Shown here: one piece after another, positions 1 to 9,938 of the stretch
How the letters are laid out: each line of letters begins with the position of its first letter
How positions within the stretch are numbered: the stretch's first letter is position 1
Source of the DNA: Amoebophrya sp. A120
Lineage: Eukaryota > Sar > Dinophyceae > Syndiniales > Amoebophryaceae
Reading direction: 5' to 3'
Length of the DNA: 64,000 nucleotides
Assembly: GCA_905178155.1 (NCBI GenBank)
Contig: CAJINV010000005.1
Span: 6,249,207-6,313,206 of the forward strand
Notes under the pieces: generated by a model
What the model was told of the DNA's origin: nothing
The model's database searches: none
Seen by the model: the letters and a program-made list of their open reading frames with translations, nothing else
Position numbers and translations under genes: made by a program

Positions 1-3000
1 ACCTAAAATCTGTCATCCGGTTTTGCTAGTATGTGTCTTTTCATCGTCGTTTATGCAGAAAGCAGACCGAAACGCACTCAACTTCATGCGGAGGTGTAAC
101 GTGCTCTATTTTGGCGATCATGGTACTTACTCCTGCTGCATCAAGAGAAGGGACAAAAAAAGCTGTATAAGCATGCGAAAAACCCGCATGACATTTTTGA
201 CAAATTGTATTTATTTTCCCAAAAGCTGCCAGCAGTGTGGGAGCGGCACACTCACTTCCCCTCCATACTGCGCTGTCCGTTGGCTCTTCGCCCACTGTTC
301 CGAGCATGGAAGACGCGGTCTGATCGCCGTTGCTTGTGGTGCCTTCATATCCTGTGCAAAAGTATCGCACTCGTACTAATTGCGTTCATGCAGTCTTTAT
401 TTCAAGGCAAATCCGCATTACGAATTTAATTTGTAGTGCTAAAGTCAGTTTGTAATGCATTTATATATACGAGTGCGATGCTTTTGCACTGCATACTTCA
501 GTTGCTCCTGCCCCCGCACTAGGGGCGCCGACAGCGGAGAGGAAGCTGGGCTTCGAAGGTAAGCGCAACGGCCCCAAGTCCGCTGCGGACCCGAGTCCAG
601 AGGAAGAATCGCGCTGTCGCCCCTGGTATCCAAAAAAAGAACTGTGCATAGAGTAACTTTGTAAAGGAAGATGAACAGCATCACACATTCGTTTTGCATT
701 ATTAAACCTGTCATGCGCAGCTACTACGTGGAAACATCACGTATGAAAGTAGCCTACTTATCACGCAGATCCAGCATGACAAGTGTATATAGTTTTGCAC
801 CTTCTGCATCACAGAGTTACACATACACTCACATAGTTTTTTTCTTGCATACCTGGTACATCAACAACGGGAGTTCAGAAATTTTCACCTCTTCGACCTG
901 CTCTACCGCGCCGAACTTGTTGGAAGTGGAAGATTGATGTGGCCGCTGCTGTTGTTTTAGTATCCCGTCCGGGTTTATCTCTTCTGCTGGGTCTTCCACA
1001 GTGCTTTGCAGTTTTTTCCGCAATGATCCCGCAGGCTTGGCGTCCATCGCCTTGATCAGCTATGCAATACCAATTTGCCGCACATATACAAGATGCATCA
1101 CAAATTTCCGCAATTTGGAGTGTTAGAATTGTCATGCTGAACTAACATTGGAGCCAAGTTTTGTCATGCAGCGACCGCATTTGTACGTGTACGGGAACTT
1201 TACTGTGGATATCAGCGGTAAAAGAATCACTTCTGTGTGGACGGAGGATTTCATTTCCAACGTGATGTTCATTTTCAGAAGTATCAACTGCAAAAATGTC
1301 TGGGTCTCCTGGAACTTTGCTCGACTTGTCATGCAGGTTTTCCATGACCCATATGATCTGTAATGGAGGACCTAGCATGACAGATTCCGCGAGATCACTA
1401 TCATGCCTATCCTGCATGAGAAACTGCCTCTCAACTTGATCAAAAGTGGACAGCATTTGGTAATCATGCAACACAGATTTTCATTTTTGCCGCGTGATTC
1501 AGATTTAGCATCACAAGTTCCAACCTTCCAGACCCAGACATTTTTGCATTTGATAAGAAGACCGTATTTACCAAACTCCGCTTTAACCTGCATCGCTTCC
1601 GGACTATCGAATGCAAATATGTCTGGGTCTGGAAACTTGTGATGCTAAAATGTGACTGGTGGGCGGACTGCAATACGCAGCCAAGCATGACAAATTTTTC
1701 AACTACTACTGTGTTTCGTTTTCCGCATGGCAGACTGCGTTTTTGCATGACAGGCAAGAGGCCATTTTCCTGCTCATGCATCACAGATTTATGAGTCATG
1801 CCAGACAAGCATGACAAAGTTGCATTCTTCCAGACCCAGATATATTTGCATTTGATACGGCCGGCTGTAAATCAATTCCAGTATGACCTCGTCCTTTGGC
1901 TTTTCGAAGCCGAGTTTCTCGTAGAAAAACAGTGCTGAAGCGAGCAAATCCGGCGTCAAATCTTTCTTCGTCGCCACCGTCGACCCTGCAGCAGCGGTGT
2001 ATGACCTGCGAAAGTGATATCGCATTCGCACTCGTAGTTGTATTGCAATACAAATTAGCTCAGCGTGGTGTTGGTGACAAATGGAATAATTTCTCATGGT
2101 GAGTTCGCTTGAAGAAGAAATTTGTCTTGCATGACTGCGATTATTAATACGACTACGATACAACTTTTGCACCGAATACGGTGGCAGCAGCTACAACTGC
2201 TCCCCCTCCTGCTGCGCCTCCGGGCCCGCCCGCAGTGATATCGGTCACCACGGCGTTCTCCGGGCTGGCTATGCAAGAAAAAAACTGTGTAAGCGTAGCT
2301 TTGTAATGCAGGACATGAAACAGAGTTGCGCCTGTCATGCCAGACAGCCATGTTGAGTTCCTCTTTTCATATGTGTTATCCCTTACAAGCTGCGCATGAT
2401 AGGTTTTCTCTGTCATGTAGAGCAAATCTGTGATGCTGTCAGCCAAAGATAGTTACACTAACACAGTTTTTTTCTTTGATACTGGCGGACAGGCAGCTGA
2501 TGTTCGGACGGTAGAGGGAAAAACACAAGTCTTGAATGCGCCAATCCTCTTCAGCGATGTGCTGCAGAAAAAGCGCGCAATCTTCGTGCTGCCACATGCA
2601 GCAGTCCAGCAGGGGCAGCAATTCCTTCTCTAGCAAATGAGCGTTTGCGGGTACGGCAACCTTCGCAGCAGCTGCGGGAGTGCCGTTCACCGATCTGTTC
2701 AGGAAGTTGGCGCTGTCTTTCGCTTCGTCCGTCTGTTCCTGCTGGTCGCTAAAACCGACAAAGGGACTCGGGTACACATCACACAGCATCACCCCTGCGT
2801 CACACCGTCCGTTCCCGTGCAAAGTAATCCAGACCTTGTAGAACTCAACCTACAATATGGCGTTCTCAAATGTTACACTCTCAACTGTAATGCAAGAATG
2901 GCAAAAGTGAAAGGGGCACGGTTACCCCTGCTTTTGCATTACATTTACAGGTTTGGAGCAGATTGCAATACATTCTAGCGCATCGAGAACTTGTCATGCG

Positions 3001-5042
3001 AAAGAGGCTTGATCGTGTGAAGGGTGATAGTGTTTTTGCACGACAAATCACGTAACATTTGAGAGTGTAACGGGTTGAGAACCCCGTATGCAGGCACCCC
3101 TTATTTGGGTTTGTGTCCGTGGCCCTCAGCTTCGCCGAGGTACTCTATGCAAGAAAAAAACTGTGTAAGTGTAACTCTGTAATGCAGAATATGCAACAGA
3201 GTTACTCCTGTCATGCCAGACAGCCATGAAGTCCTTTTTTCATGTGTGTTTTCCCTTACAAGCCAGGCATGACAGGTTGTCGCTGTCATGTAGAGCAAAT
3301 TTGTCATGCTGGCAACCAAAGAAAGTTACACTCACACAGTTGTCTTTTTCTTGGATATACTCCTCCCGCTGATCAGTTGGTGGATCTGCTCGAAAGAGTT
3401 CATGTTGCTGTATCAAAAGGAAAAATCCCTCCTCCCCATATCGAAAACGAAAGTTGTGATGCTGTATTTGAGTACACAAATCGATTTGTCTTGCTAGAAG
3501 GCCAAGAGCCGCAGCTGTGGTCTGGTTTGCAGGCAATTTGTCATGCTGTTTCAGACTTCCGGCTGCCTCCTGTCATGCTGAAAGTGCAAGGCTTTCCCAC
3601 ATCACCACCCAGTAGTACAGTGTCTACATCTTTTCCCTTCTAGCATAACAAAGCTGATTTGTGACCACAAATCTGCATTACAGATTTCCGTTTTGATATG
3701 GGGAGGTGGGATTTTTCTTCTTGATATGCTGTTTTCGCACTTTTCGTAAAACTTCCGAATGTCCCGCAGCGAACCCAGGTGCGGGTGCGGATTCCACGGT
3801 ATCGCGCGAGATTCGATCTCGATGCTGGACATCGCAAGAAAAAAGTGTTTACAGTTACACATATGTCAATTCAGCAACACAAATTTCTCTAGATCAGATA
3901 ATGCAGAAATCCGACGGGAAAACACGTACGAAGCCAGGCTCCTATGCATATCTGGCATGACAGAGCTTGTCTGTCTTGCTTGGTCTGCATAGACTATGAC
4001 TATGTGTAACACTTTTTTCGTACGATAGTGGACTGCTGGGCTTTCGCGGAGCCGCGAGGGGAAGCTGTTGACCCCGACGCAGAAGCCGGACTCGCTGTCG
4101 TCTCTAGCCTTTCACTGGTTGAGGTCTCTCCGATATAGACGCAGTAGGACAAATTGTTTTCGAAGAGATGATGTGCAGTGGAAAGGTTGCAACATCAGCT
4201 TGTCGTTGGGCAAAAACTACACCATCTCGCAACAGAAACTCACACCGCAGGTGAAAGAGAGTGACGTTTTTCGTATACGTAGTAAATTGCAACCGACGTT
4301 GATGTCAAGTTCAATTGTAGTTTGCGCATGCCAATTTTTTTCAGTCAGTGCATTTCTTGCATTTGTGTTGCTCAACGTGCGTATTACCGGGTACAACATT
4401 TTTACCACTGTTCCATAACAACGCGAACAGGTTTGCGCAAAAATCCAACTGCTGCAGGGTGATGGACGGAAAGGCCTGCTCCAGGGGCACGTTGCTGTTT
4501 CCCAGCCAGTCGACCGGGTGCATGACCGGCTGTTTTTTGTTCCGGAGGTTGTTCACCAAATCGCGATATGCTTCGGGACTCAGCAAGGACAAGGCGTCAC
4601 TCCCGCCCGCTCCCGCGCCGGCCGCAAGGTCGGCGGCGGTTTGGTCCCGCGAGTTGGAGCGGGAGCGCGCCATCTGGTGGCCTGGGGTATATGAAATGTA
4701 AAAATGTCTGGGTCTGGAAGATTGCAACATGTCATGCTAAATCTGCAGCATGCAAGAATCTGTGTTGCATGATTACCAAACGTCGTCCAGTTTTGACCAA
4801 GTCGGGAGGGAGTTTCTCATGCAGGATAGGCATGAGAAAGGTCTCGCAGAATCTGTCATGCTAGGTCCTGCATTCCAGACCTCATGGGTCATGGAAAAGC
4901 AGCATGACAAATCGCGCATTCTTCCAGACCCAGACATTTTTGCATTTGATAGGGTAGCGCCAGCTGCAGAGCCTGCTCCTCCAGGCGGCTGCAACCGCTT
5001 GGCCCCGAACGCAGGTCGAGAAGAGGTGGCCGCGGAAGCCAT
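1..5042 (-). CDS. Unknown protein, 12 introners, 3' end outside window (partial)
   Basis: I do not recognise the family. The ATG is at 5042-5040 and the gene runs left past base 1. Exons (descending) are 5042-4952, 4684 to about 4407, about 4134-4028, 3824-3727, 3405-3358, 3140-3089, 2850-2482, 2264-2179, 1994-1858, 1599-1556, 1276-1212, 1055-852, 621-496 and 342 leftwards. Each introner junction joins codons in phase, for example KAQQS/SIEIE and CENSN/MNSFE. The N-terminus is Ser/Gly/Ala-rich. The middle is a folded-looking region with Trp, Cys and hydrophobic blocks (FYKVWITLHG, LLPLLDCCMW), separated by an Ala/Gly linker from LASALFFYEKLGF. No signal peptide or membrane segment is evident. 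The 4407-4134 interval is an intron whose ends are less certain, and the stretch 1-230 may hold a further intron. The exons are certainly coding; the function is unknown. Confidence 0.75.
348..495. mobile_element. Introner, family A
   Basis: TIR core GCAAAAGTATCG at both ends (TATCC left, GCATA right). TSD CTTCA, exact. Removal joins GAGATE/GTTSNG. Confidence 0.9.
627..851. mobile_element. Introner, family C
   Basis: Ends carry the AAGAAAAAAACTGTG-type repeat, here diverged on the left. TSD CCTGG, exact; the identity extends two more bases (TA), probably by chance. Removal joins LLMYQ/GRQRD. Confidence 0.88.
1061..1211. mobile_element. Introner, family H
   Basis: Right TIR contains CGCATTTGTACGTGTACGGG; the left end is a diverged copy. 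Same family as 35420-35571. TSD TCAGC, exact. Removal joins LLPLI/KAMDA. Confidence 0.85.
1282..1555. mobile_element. Introner, family B
   Basis: TIR TGCAAAAATGTCTGGGTCTC on the left and its complement on the right. TSD AGAAG, exact. Removal joins KYGLL/KMNIT. Confidence 0.92.
1605..1857. mobile_element. Introner, family B
   Basis: Only 44 bp of exon separates it from the previous element. TSD CGGAC/CGGCC, one mismatch. Removal joins IYSRP/EAMQV. Confidence 0.9.
2000..2178. mobile_element. Introner, family A, diverged
   Basis: TIRs are worn (left CGAAAGTGATATCGCA, right ACGATACAACTTTTGC), yet the TSD CGGTG is exact. Removal joins VAAAT/AAAGS. Confidence 0.82.
2270..2481. mobile_element. Introner, family C
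   Basis: Left end TATGCAAGAAAAAAACTGTG, right end its complement. TSD CTGGC, exact. Removal joins SCLSA/SPENA. Confidence 0.92.
2856..3088. mobile_element. Introner, family D
   Basis: Left end TATGGCGTTCTCAAATGTTA, right end GTAACGGGTTGAGAACCCC. TSD TACAA/TGCAG, two mismatches, the weakest in this gene. Removal joins NKGCL/QVEFY in frame. Confidence 0.85.
3146..3357. mobile_element. Introner, family C
   Basis: Very similar inside and out to 2270-2481. TSD TACTC, exact. Removal joins SGRST/SAKLR. Confidence 0.92.
3411..3726. mobile_element. Introner, family E
   Basis: TIR core AAAAATCCCTCCTCCCCATA. TSD TGCTG, exact. Removal joins CENSN/MNSFE. Confidence 0.9.
3830..4027. mobile_element. Introner, family C2
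   Basis: Left ATCGCAAGAAAAAAGTG, right CACTTTTTTCGTACGATA. The first base of TAT is C here. TSD CTGGA/GTGGA, one mismatch. Removal joins KAQQS/SIEIE. Confidence 0.85.
4135..4406. other. Intron of unknown type, possibly a decayed introner
   Basis: The outer ends are TAT-like and weakly complementary (TATAGACGCAGTAGGAC against TATGGAACAGTGGTAAA), and removing the segment keeps a frame (NLFAL/FGETS). No target duplication is recognisable and no family TIR is present. A conventional intron with other boundaries is equally possible. Confidence 0.4.
4690..4951. mobile_element. Introner, family B
   Basis: TSD GGGTA, exact. It interrupts codon 30 or so of the unknown gene; removal joins AGAT/PGHQM. 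Confidence 0.92.
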
Positions 5043-5268
5043 CTTCTTTTAGGAGAAGCAACAGAAAGTATATGTGTGATAGTCCTCTCCTGCGCGACGT
5101 GCGAATAAATCCGATTCCGAAGATAGAAGATTGCTCTTTAATTCAGAAAAAGACATGCCTACTCGTATACTAATGTGCCGAACAGCAACAGAGTGGTTTC
5201 AGATAAAATGAACTCAAATAATCAACCTCGGTGTCTTCTTCCAAGATTATGTAGTAGTAGTAGAGCGG
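5043..5268. other. Intergenic, upstream of the first gene
   Basis: About 225 bp between the ATG at 5042 and the stop of the next gene at 5269. No promoter motif or TATA box is recognised. Confidence 0.5.
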
Positions 5269-7027
5269 TCATGAACAGCGCACAGCTATGATCACACGGG
5301 AAGCAAATTCATGTTCATCTTGCACCGATATGTAATTACGATAGAGCTGGACAGGTACTAGATTTCGGTTTTCCCTGACCGACGGAGGTAGATTTACTTC
5401 GTTATGTAGAACCGTAGCCTGCATTTGACGACGCCGGATGAACATGTTCATCAATCTGATACTGATTATACTCCAAGCTTTTGCATTTCGGTTTCCCGCC
5501 CCGTCGGGGAAATGGAACAAGGAGCTCCAGAACGCGCAGTCGCTACACAAATCATCATTGTCGCTATCTGCATTGTCTTCTGGGGTTTTGCATTTTTTGA
5601 AGGAAATGAAGAACCACTCTTCTTGGAAAAGCAGCCACTCATCTCGTGTTTTCGTTTTCGTTTTTGTTCCTATCATCATTTTTCTGTCATTGTCGCCAGG
5701 TCGTTTGGGTATCATCTTCAAACGAAATCGTTGCTGTATCTGCATTGCTGCAGCGTTCTTGCCGGCCCTGCGTCCGCACTTTTCAGTGCTCATGCGAGTG
5801 ATCGCGATGTCGCCGGTTCGCGTCCTGCGGTATGGCTTGCTCAATTGGAAACGATCTCACTTGGAAAACCTATTTTTTGTGATGCAAATACTGGAGAGAC
5901 TTCGCCCTTGTTCCCTTCATATGCAAGACAAATTTCGCCTGGTTTAGGTTTAGCTTTACACCGTTTCAGTTGCGATTGTTCCAGCTGTGCATGCCATACG
6001 CATCGCCGCCCTCTCCTGCAGCTCTTCCTGCTCATGACTGGTGCCGCGACTGGTACTACCACTACCCCCGTGTGCGTGATGGGAACCAGAACCGGTGCTC
6101 CGGCCATCACCAGAATTCCTGCCGCTTTTGCCGTACGGGCCATGCCGCTGTTCAACATCCCCAGCCGCATAATTCCCCGGCGTCACTACCCGTTCTTTCG
6201 TGACCACGCTATGCATTGCAAATATGTCTGGGTCTGGAAAATTTCAAGATTTCGATTTGTCATGCTAGTCTGGCATGACTCTGCATTCTGTATTGCGCGG
6301 CCACGAACAGCCTCTCTCGCCTGTCATGCAAAAACGCAGTTTCTCATGCGGAATGCGCAGTACAGAAGCTGTCATGCTTGACTGCGCATTACAGTTCACT
6401 TATTGCTCGCTGACTTGCATCACAAGTTTCCAGACCCAGACATATTTGCATTTGATACACGCCCAGACTCACCGACTCCGGCGGCAGCTCGCCTCCCGGG
6501 AGCTGCTGTGCCACGGAAGAAGAGTATGCATTGCAAAAGCATTGCATCGTACTAGTACAAATAGCATTACAAATTTTTTCAGCATGAAAAATTGAATTTG
6601 TCATGCTGTTTTACCTTGGAAAGGACATTTGTCATACATAACTGCAATTAGTACGAGTACGATACTTTTGCACAGGATAAAGAGGAACCAGATCCAACGT
6701 TCGCCAGGGAGGTCCGGGAGGGGGGCGGAAAATTCGCCGCCGGTGGTCCGCTAGCGCCGCTTGTCGTGGTGGTTCCTGCGCTAGTACTGGCTGCGCTCGC
6801 TCCGTACACCGAGGGGCAGCAGCCGGCCCGGGGTATAAACGGGTGCAAAACTACGGAAAATTGGATTTGTCGGCGATCCTGTACTTGTTCTTCAAGACAA
6901 GGAAAAGCACGAGTTAATCAGGCAGCAACCACAGCAGAATTCTGTCAACAGCCTGCTGCTCCAGGCGGTCTAGTGCAGCCGCTACTGTACGAGAGCTGTT
7001 TTTGTGTGTTAAAACTAGTGTGAGCAT
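5269..7027 (-). CDS. Unknown Ser/Gly/Thr-rich protein
   Basis: Family not recognised. A plausible start is the ATG at 7027, giving a peptide that begins MLTLVLTHKNSS and a helix with DRLEQQAVDRILLWLL. It is joined through an unresolved intron near 6900 to a Ser/Thr/Gly-rich stretch (6848-6680). That continues across two introners as GSGSS/SS-VAQQLPGGE and SLGV/VTKERVV into a His/Gly/Ser-rich segment and a charged helix (EQEELQERAAMRM). An unresolved intron lies near 5975-5850. The last open stretch (about 5845-5269) is basic, then acidic (PEDNADSDNDD), and ends at a stop at 5269. The two introner junctions are firm; the first and last exons are less so. The opposite-strand reading across 5425-6381 passes through an introner and is rejected. 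Confidence 0.55.
6210..6457. mobile_element. Introner, family B
   Basis: TSD CACGC, exact. Left end TATGCATTGC, right end GCATTTGATA. Removal joins SLGV/VTKER. Confidence 0.92.
6524..6679. mobile_element. Introner, family A
   Basis: TSD AAGAG, exact. Orientation is opposite to the copy at 348-495 (TATGC left, GGATA right). Removal joins GSGSS/SSVAQ. Confidence 0.92.
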
Positions 7028-7228
7028 TTCTACTTGCTACTAAAATTTTTACTGCTGTGGTTCTCGACGCCCTGACCCGTGCGAAGAGGCCGCTTCTACT
7101 CCGAGTATTTGTCCATTTACGACTTCTTATTTACCATGCGAGGAAGACACGACCGCCAGCGCACGACACCTCCAATCGCTGCGCGAGGCACAGAAGCTGG
7201 CAGTGGCGCCGGGGAAAATAAAGTTGCC

Positions 7229-8877
7229 TCACATACAGTAGAGTAGAATTCCCAATCCGAGCACGCTCAAAACCAGCAACAAGCAGTTTCTCCGCGTTTC
7301 CTTCTTCTTCTTCTCCCGGTTTAGCCGGTCAATTTCACTGGTACCGGCATAGACGTTGTCACTCGTGTCCTGGAGGTAGTGTTCGATGTTCAAAATCTGC
7401 TCTCCCTGGTCCGTCACCACGGTGGCCAGGTCCTTGAAGATTTTCTGCACCTCGCCCACCTGCCCCACGATCCGCTGGATGCCCTGCTGCCGCTCCTGCG
7501 CGATCCGAGAGTTCATGTTCGCGTCCTCTTGCTCCTGCAGATACCGCTGCTGCTGCTCCAGCTGCTGCGCCTGCTGCAGGTAGGAAAACGCACCACCTGT
7601 TCGGTCGTTCGGGTTGCCAAGTTCGTTCTGTGCCGCGCCGCGGTTGCGCACTTGGAGGCCCGTAGTAGGGTCCAGGGAAGTTGTACTGTTGGCCGTTGTT
7701 CCGGCTGTAGTACCGCCGGCGCTGTTCCCGCCGCCGCCGTCGGTGCTTTTCGCGACGTTTTTCGAATGCAGCATGCGATGTTCGAATTCGTCGAGCGAAT
7801 TCTGGACCTGTCGCTGGACAATCTGCATGTTGTGGACTTCTTCCTCGAACGCCAGTTGGGGATTATGCAGCACAAAAGCATCGCATTTCGTAGACATTGC
7901 AATACAAAGTCTTTTAGCAGGGAGAATGGAATTTGCCATGCGGGTTAAGGTTGGAAAGCAGATTTGTCATGCATACCATGCAAGAATTACTAGCACAGCA
8001 CGAGTAAACGATACTTTTGCACATGCTACAGTTTCTCGACGGACAGCTTCTTGTTTCTCGCCAGCCGCTCCCCAGCGAGAGACACCTGCCAGTCGCGAAA
8101 CAGCGACCTGCCGTCTTCGATCAGGCCCTTGCTGTTCAACAGGAAATCCTTAAACGCCACTTCCTTCGGCTTGTACTCGCCCTGGTATCCAATCATTTGC
8201 GAGGTAATCGACGTGGACAAGAGTTCCTCGCGCGCAAGCCGCGCTTCCTCTTGCAGTCGTTCGATGATAGATTTGATGTTCCGTTCGTAATTGGAGGTGG
8301 AGGAAGTGGATTGCTGATGTGTAGTACTTTGTGCAGTACCAGCGGAAAACGAATGAAGATTGTTGCTGTGAGCCACCTGCGCCATCGCGTGGTGCTGCTG
8401 GGCATTGATGACCGGATGTTGTGGAAACGAGCCTCCCGGTGTTGTGCCGCTCGCCCCTGGAAGAACGCCGCCTGTTGGCGGCGCTTGGAGATGGTAAGAC
8501 GCTGCTCCACAACTATGTGAAGATGCTCCTTGGAGTAGTTGTCCGCCGCTGGTGGAAAATGGCCGGGCAGCCGTGCTGGAGGAAGATCCACCGGCCGTGA
8601 AGTTGTGCGTCGTCGTTGCGGCCCCGAAGTTATTGTTCGAACTATGATGTCCAACATGATTATTGGAAGACAAACCTAACAAATCCGGCGTGGTACTAAC
8701 AGGTCCACCCGAAGGAGCCAAGTTCGGCGTGGTGCCTCTTTGGTGTTGATATGAGAAATTCTGTTGCTGGTGCTGGCCTTTTGGGGAAAACAGGGTGCTG
8801 TTGCCACCTCCAGCCCCGGGCCCTTGCTGGTGCTGGTTGGGCGCGTTTATTTGCTGGGTCAGGTTGCGAAAGGACAT
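7229..8877 (-). CDS. Syntaxin-like Qa-SNARE with long Q/N/S-rich N-terminus
   Basis: A tail-anchored SNARE, expected to drive fusion of endomembrane vesicles. The ATG is at 8877; exons are 8877-8029 and 7852-7229, giving 490 residues. The first 190 or so residues are Gln/Asn/Ser/Gly-rich and of low complexity. Helical segments around residues 195-310 may form the regulatory N-terminal bundle. The SNARE motif occupies about residues 405-465 (QRIVGQVGEVQKIFKDLA, then VVTDQGEQI with Gln at the ionic layer). A basic KKKKETRR stretch and one C-terminal hydrophobic span (LLLVLSVLGLGILLYCM) follow. The Q-layer residue and the EIFxDLA-like sequence point to Qa, nearest in type to syntaxin 16/7/12; the subtype cannot be fixed by eye. 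Without the family A introner the coding length is exactly 1473 nt. Confidence 0.88.
7858..8028. mobile_element. Introner, family A
   Basis: TSD CAGTT, exact. Ends are irregular: GGGGATTATGCAGC on the left, ACATGCTA on the right, so a few extra bases precede the usual TAT. Removal joins SVEKL/AFEEE in the syntaxin gene. Confidence 0.85.
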
Positions 8878-9938
8878 TTTGATCGAGTTTTTCTCGCTTG
8901 AGTCGTGTGGAAGACTGCGCCAGTAAACCGGGCGGTGCTGTCGCTGGATATCTGAAAGGAGCAGGGTGATTTCGCTACATCAATCGCAAAGGCATAGATG
9001 GCACACTCGGACTGAGTTCCTACTGAAAGAACAAGAAGAGTAATTAAGTCGGTTTCGGTCGGATAAAACGTCTCTCGTTATGTTTCTGCTTCGCTAAGAA
9101 AAGAATATCCAACGTCTCGATAGCCAAGGCCTGGTGTCAGCAATCACAAAATCAGAATCAAAGTACTACGTGTGTACTATGTATACATAGGAATCACGAA
9201 GAACCTGTGTAAAAAGTACTTGGTACTCACAGGCAATGAAACTCAAACACTACTACATCTAGTTCAACTATTCATTGAGGTTGAGCAACAGTCATGCAGC
9301 TAGGTGAGATCAAGGATTTGCGGGCATCTTCACTCTCGTCGGGTAGTTGCGCTTTAATATGTTCATAACATCAGCATGGGCCTAAAGTAAATCCATCTGT
9401 TGCAGTTATCGCAGTCGCGCAGTTCCTGCAACTACGCCCAACGAACAGAAAAGCCTGCCGCCTCGCCAGAACAAAATCCTAAAACACAAACTGCAAACCA
9501 CCTAACATGGATTGCAGTGTACGAGGACGCTTCTTGTCATTCTCACAGGGAGCTCGGAGGCAACATAGCCCTGGTACTAGAAGATCTTCTGCCATGTAGT
9601 TGTTTCTTTCTTTTGTCATTGCGAAAACTCTGTGTAGAGTTCATCTTTTCACTACGGTTGAAACAAATCCACTCAGAGGAGGGCGGCAGCAGCAGCACTT
9701 TGTAGTACTCGTGCCGACTTCTCCGATTAGCGTACTAGGTACAGTGACGACGATTGTATATTCATTTCGTTTTCCGGTAGGTGAGGCGGAATAAAGAGAT
9801 GATATTGACCAGAGCATTTCTATGCCGAATAAACGAAGTTGTGTAAGTACTACTTATCTTGATCTTCTAGTGATACTGCTACACCAGCAGCAAGGCCGCA
9901 CCAAAGATAAGGAGAAACTCAACTCTAAAACAGCATCT
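8878..9938. other. Intergenic region, no gene supported
   Basis: About 1.06 kb upstream of the syntaxin gene. A plus-strand open stretch at 9400-9705 has no start context, no similarity and no coding bias, so it is not called. No repeat or introner is seen. Confidence 0.5.

Noticed and set aside
1-230. A further introner at the left edge
   Set aside because: Words such as GACAAAAAAAGCTGTATAAG resemble family C ends, but no partner TIR or TSD could be matched within the window.
5425-6381. 318-codon plus-strand frame
   Set aside because: It reads through a family B introner (6210-6457) that has an exact TSD and joins minus-strand exons in frame, so it is a shadow.
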